Shown here: positions 63,783 to 64,000 of the stretch, piece by piece
How the letters are laid out: each line of letters starts with the position of its first letter
Numbering within the stretch: position 1 is the stretch's first letter
Origin: Rhizobium sp. LC145
GTDB lineage: Bacteria > Pseudomonadota > Alphaproteobacteria > Rhizobiales > Rhizobiaceae
NCBI RefSeq assembly: GCF_001005825.1
Contig: NZ_LBHV01000004.1
Coordinates: forward strand, 620,001 to 684,000
Direction of reading: 5' to 3'
DNA: 64,000 bases
Notes under the pieces: generated by a model
The model's input: the letters and a program-made list of their open reading frames with translations, nothing else
What the model was told of the DNA's origin: nothing
Database searches by the model: none
Made by a program: the position numbers and the translations under genes

Positions 63783-64000
63783 ATGAAGTCCGCGACACGT
63801 TCGGCAGATTCTCCGTTTTCGACCGACGGCGAGGTTGAACTCTCCTTACCCATTGGTGGTATCGCAAAACGCAGTTTCGATGTGACCATGGCCGTTCTGG
63901 CCCTGGTCCTACTCAGCCCCATCTTCCTGATGATCATGGGGCTGGTGAAGTTCACCGATGGAGGCAAGGTCTTTTACGGCCACCGCCGGATCGGTCATAA
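63783..64000 (+). CDS. exoY: Succinoglycan-initiating galactosyl-1-phosphate transferase, N-terminal part
   Basis: Partial gene cut by the right edge. The first 72 residues end in the start of a polyprenyl-phosphate sugar-1-phosphate transferase (bacterial sugar transferase family): KRSFDVTMAVLALVLLSPIFLMIMGLVKFTDGG, a membrane hairpin, then KVFYGHRRIGH. ExoY transfers galactose-1-phosphate from UDP-galactose to undecaprenyl phosphate, the first step of succinoglycan. GGAG lies 9 bp before the ATG. exoF and exoQ would be expected next, outside the window. Confidence 0.95.
   Translation, partial: MKSATRSADSPFSTDGEVELSLPIGGIAKRSFDVTMAVLALVLLSPIFLMIMGLVKFTDGGKVFYGHRRIGH

Overview
The window reads as GC-rich alphaproteobacterial DNA from the Rhizobiaceae (Rhizobium, Sinorhizobium/Ensifer, Agrobacterium or a close relative). 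Three things support this. There is a nearly complete succinoglycan exo cluster in the rhizobial order (exoP-N-O-M-A-L-K-H, exoT, exoW-V, exoU, exoX, exoY). There is a fructose ABC operon of the frcBCAK type. There is a rhizobial-style inositol locus with an IolC-DUF2090 fusion and an RpiR-type regulator. I see no rRNA, tRNA, CRISPR array, transposase or integrase. Gene density is high, and translational coupling through 4-bp ATGA overlaps is very common.

Layout. (1) 1-1.9 kb: dTDP-L-rhamnose genes rfbC-rfbB-rfbD (minus; rfbD runs off the left edge). (2) 2.1-8.1 kb: an oxidative sugar-acid locus. A GntR/FadR regulator, a DHDPS-family enzyme, an SMP-30 lactonase and a uronate-dehydrogenase-like enzyme lie on the minus strand. 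An IlvD/Edd dehydratase and an RraA-family protein diverge from them, and two perfect 12-bp palindromes 21 bp apart sit in the promoter gap. (3) 8.2-15.1 kb: a LysR regulator diverging from an agmatinase-family ureohydrolase, a spermidine/putrescine-type ABC transporter and a nitrilase-superfamily amidase. This looks like uptake and breakdown of a polyamine or guanidino compound. (4) 15.5-27.9 kb: a CUT2 sugar ABC transporter, probably for inositol, and the inositol catabolic genes iolC-D-E-B plus two Gfo/Idh/MocA dehydrogenases, with an RpiR regulator.

(5) 27.9-38.6 kb: the least understood part. Eight tightly coupled minus-strand genes encode a SAM methyltransferase, three nucleotide-sugar SDR enzymes, three tandem CgeB-family glycosyltransferases and one GT4 glycosyltransferase. 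An alcohol-dehydrogenase-like enzyme and a Gfo/Idh/MocA enzyme diverge from them. No polymerase, flippase or priming transferase is present, so the product may be a short glycan or glycoside. I regard this as the best candidate for an undescribed system. (6) 38.7-41.8 kb: a protein-L-isoaspartate methyltransferase/erythromycin-esterase fusion, a 16-cysteine copper-storage-like protein and two small proteins.

(7) 41.8-47.0 kb: fructose operon frcB-C-A-K with a divergent ROK regulator. (8) 47-48.1 kb: small envelope or stress-type proteins. (9) 48.2-64 kb: succinoglycan biosynthesis, covering precursor supply (ExoN), octasaccharide assembly (ExoY, A, L, M, O, U, W), decoration (ExoH succinyl, ExoV pyruvyl), flipping/chain-length control (ExoT, ExoP), depolymerisation (ExoK) and inhibition (ExoX). 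exoI is absent from its expected place. exoY is cut by the right edge; exoF, exoQ, exoZ and exoB would be expected beyond it or elsewhere.

Gene names rest on recognising protein sequences and gene order by eye. No database search was run.
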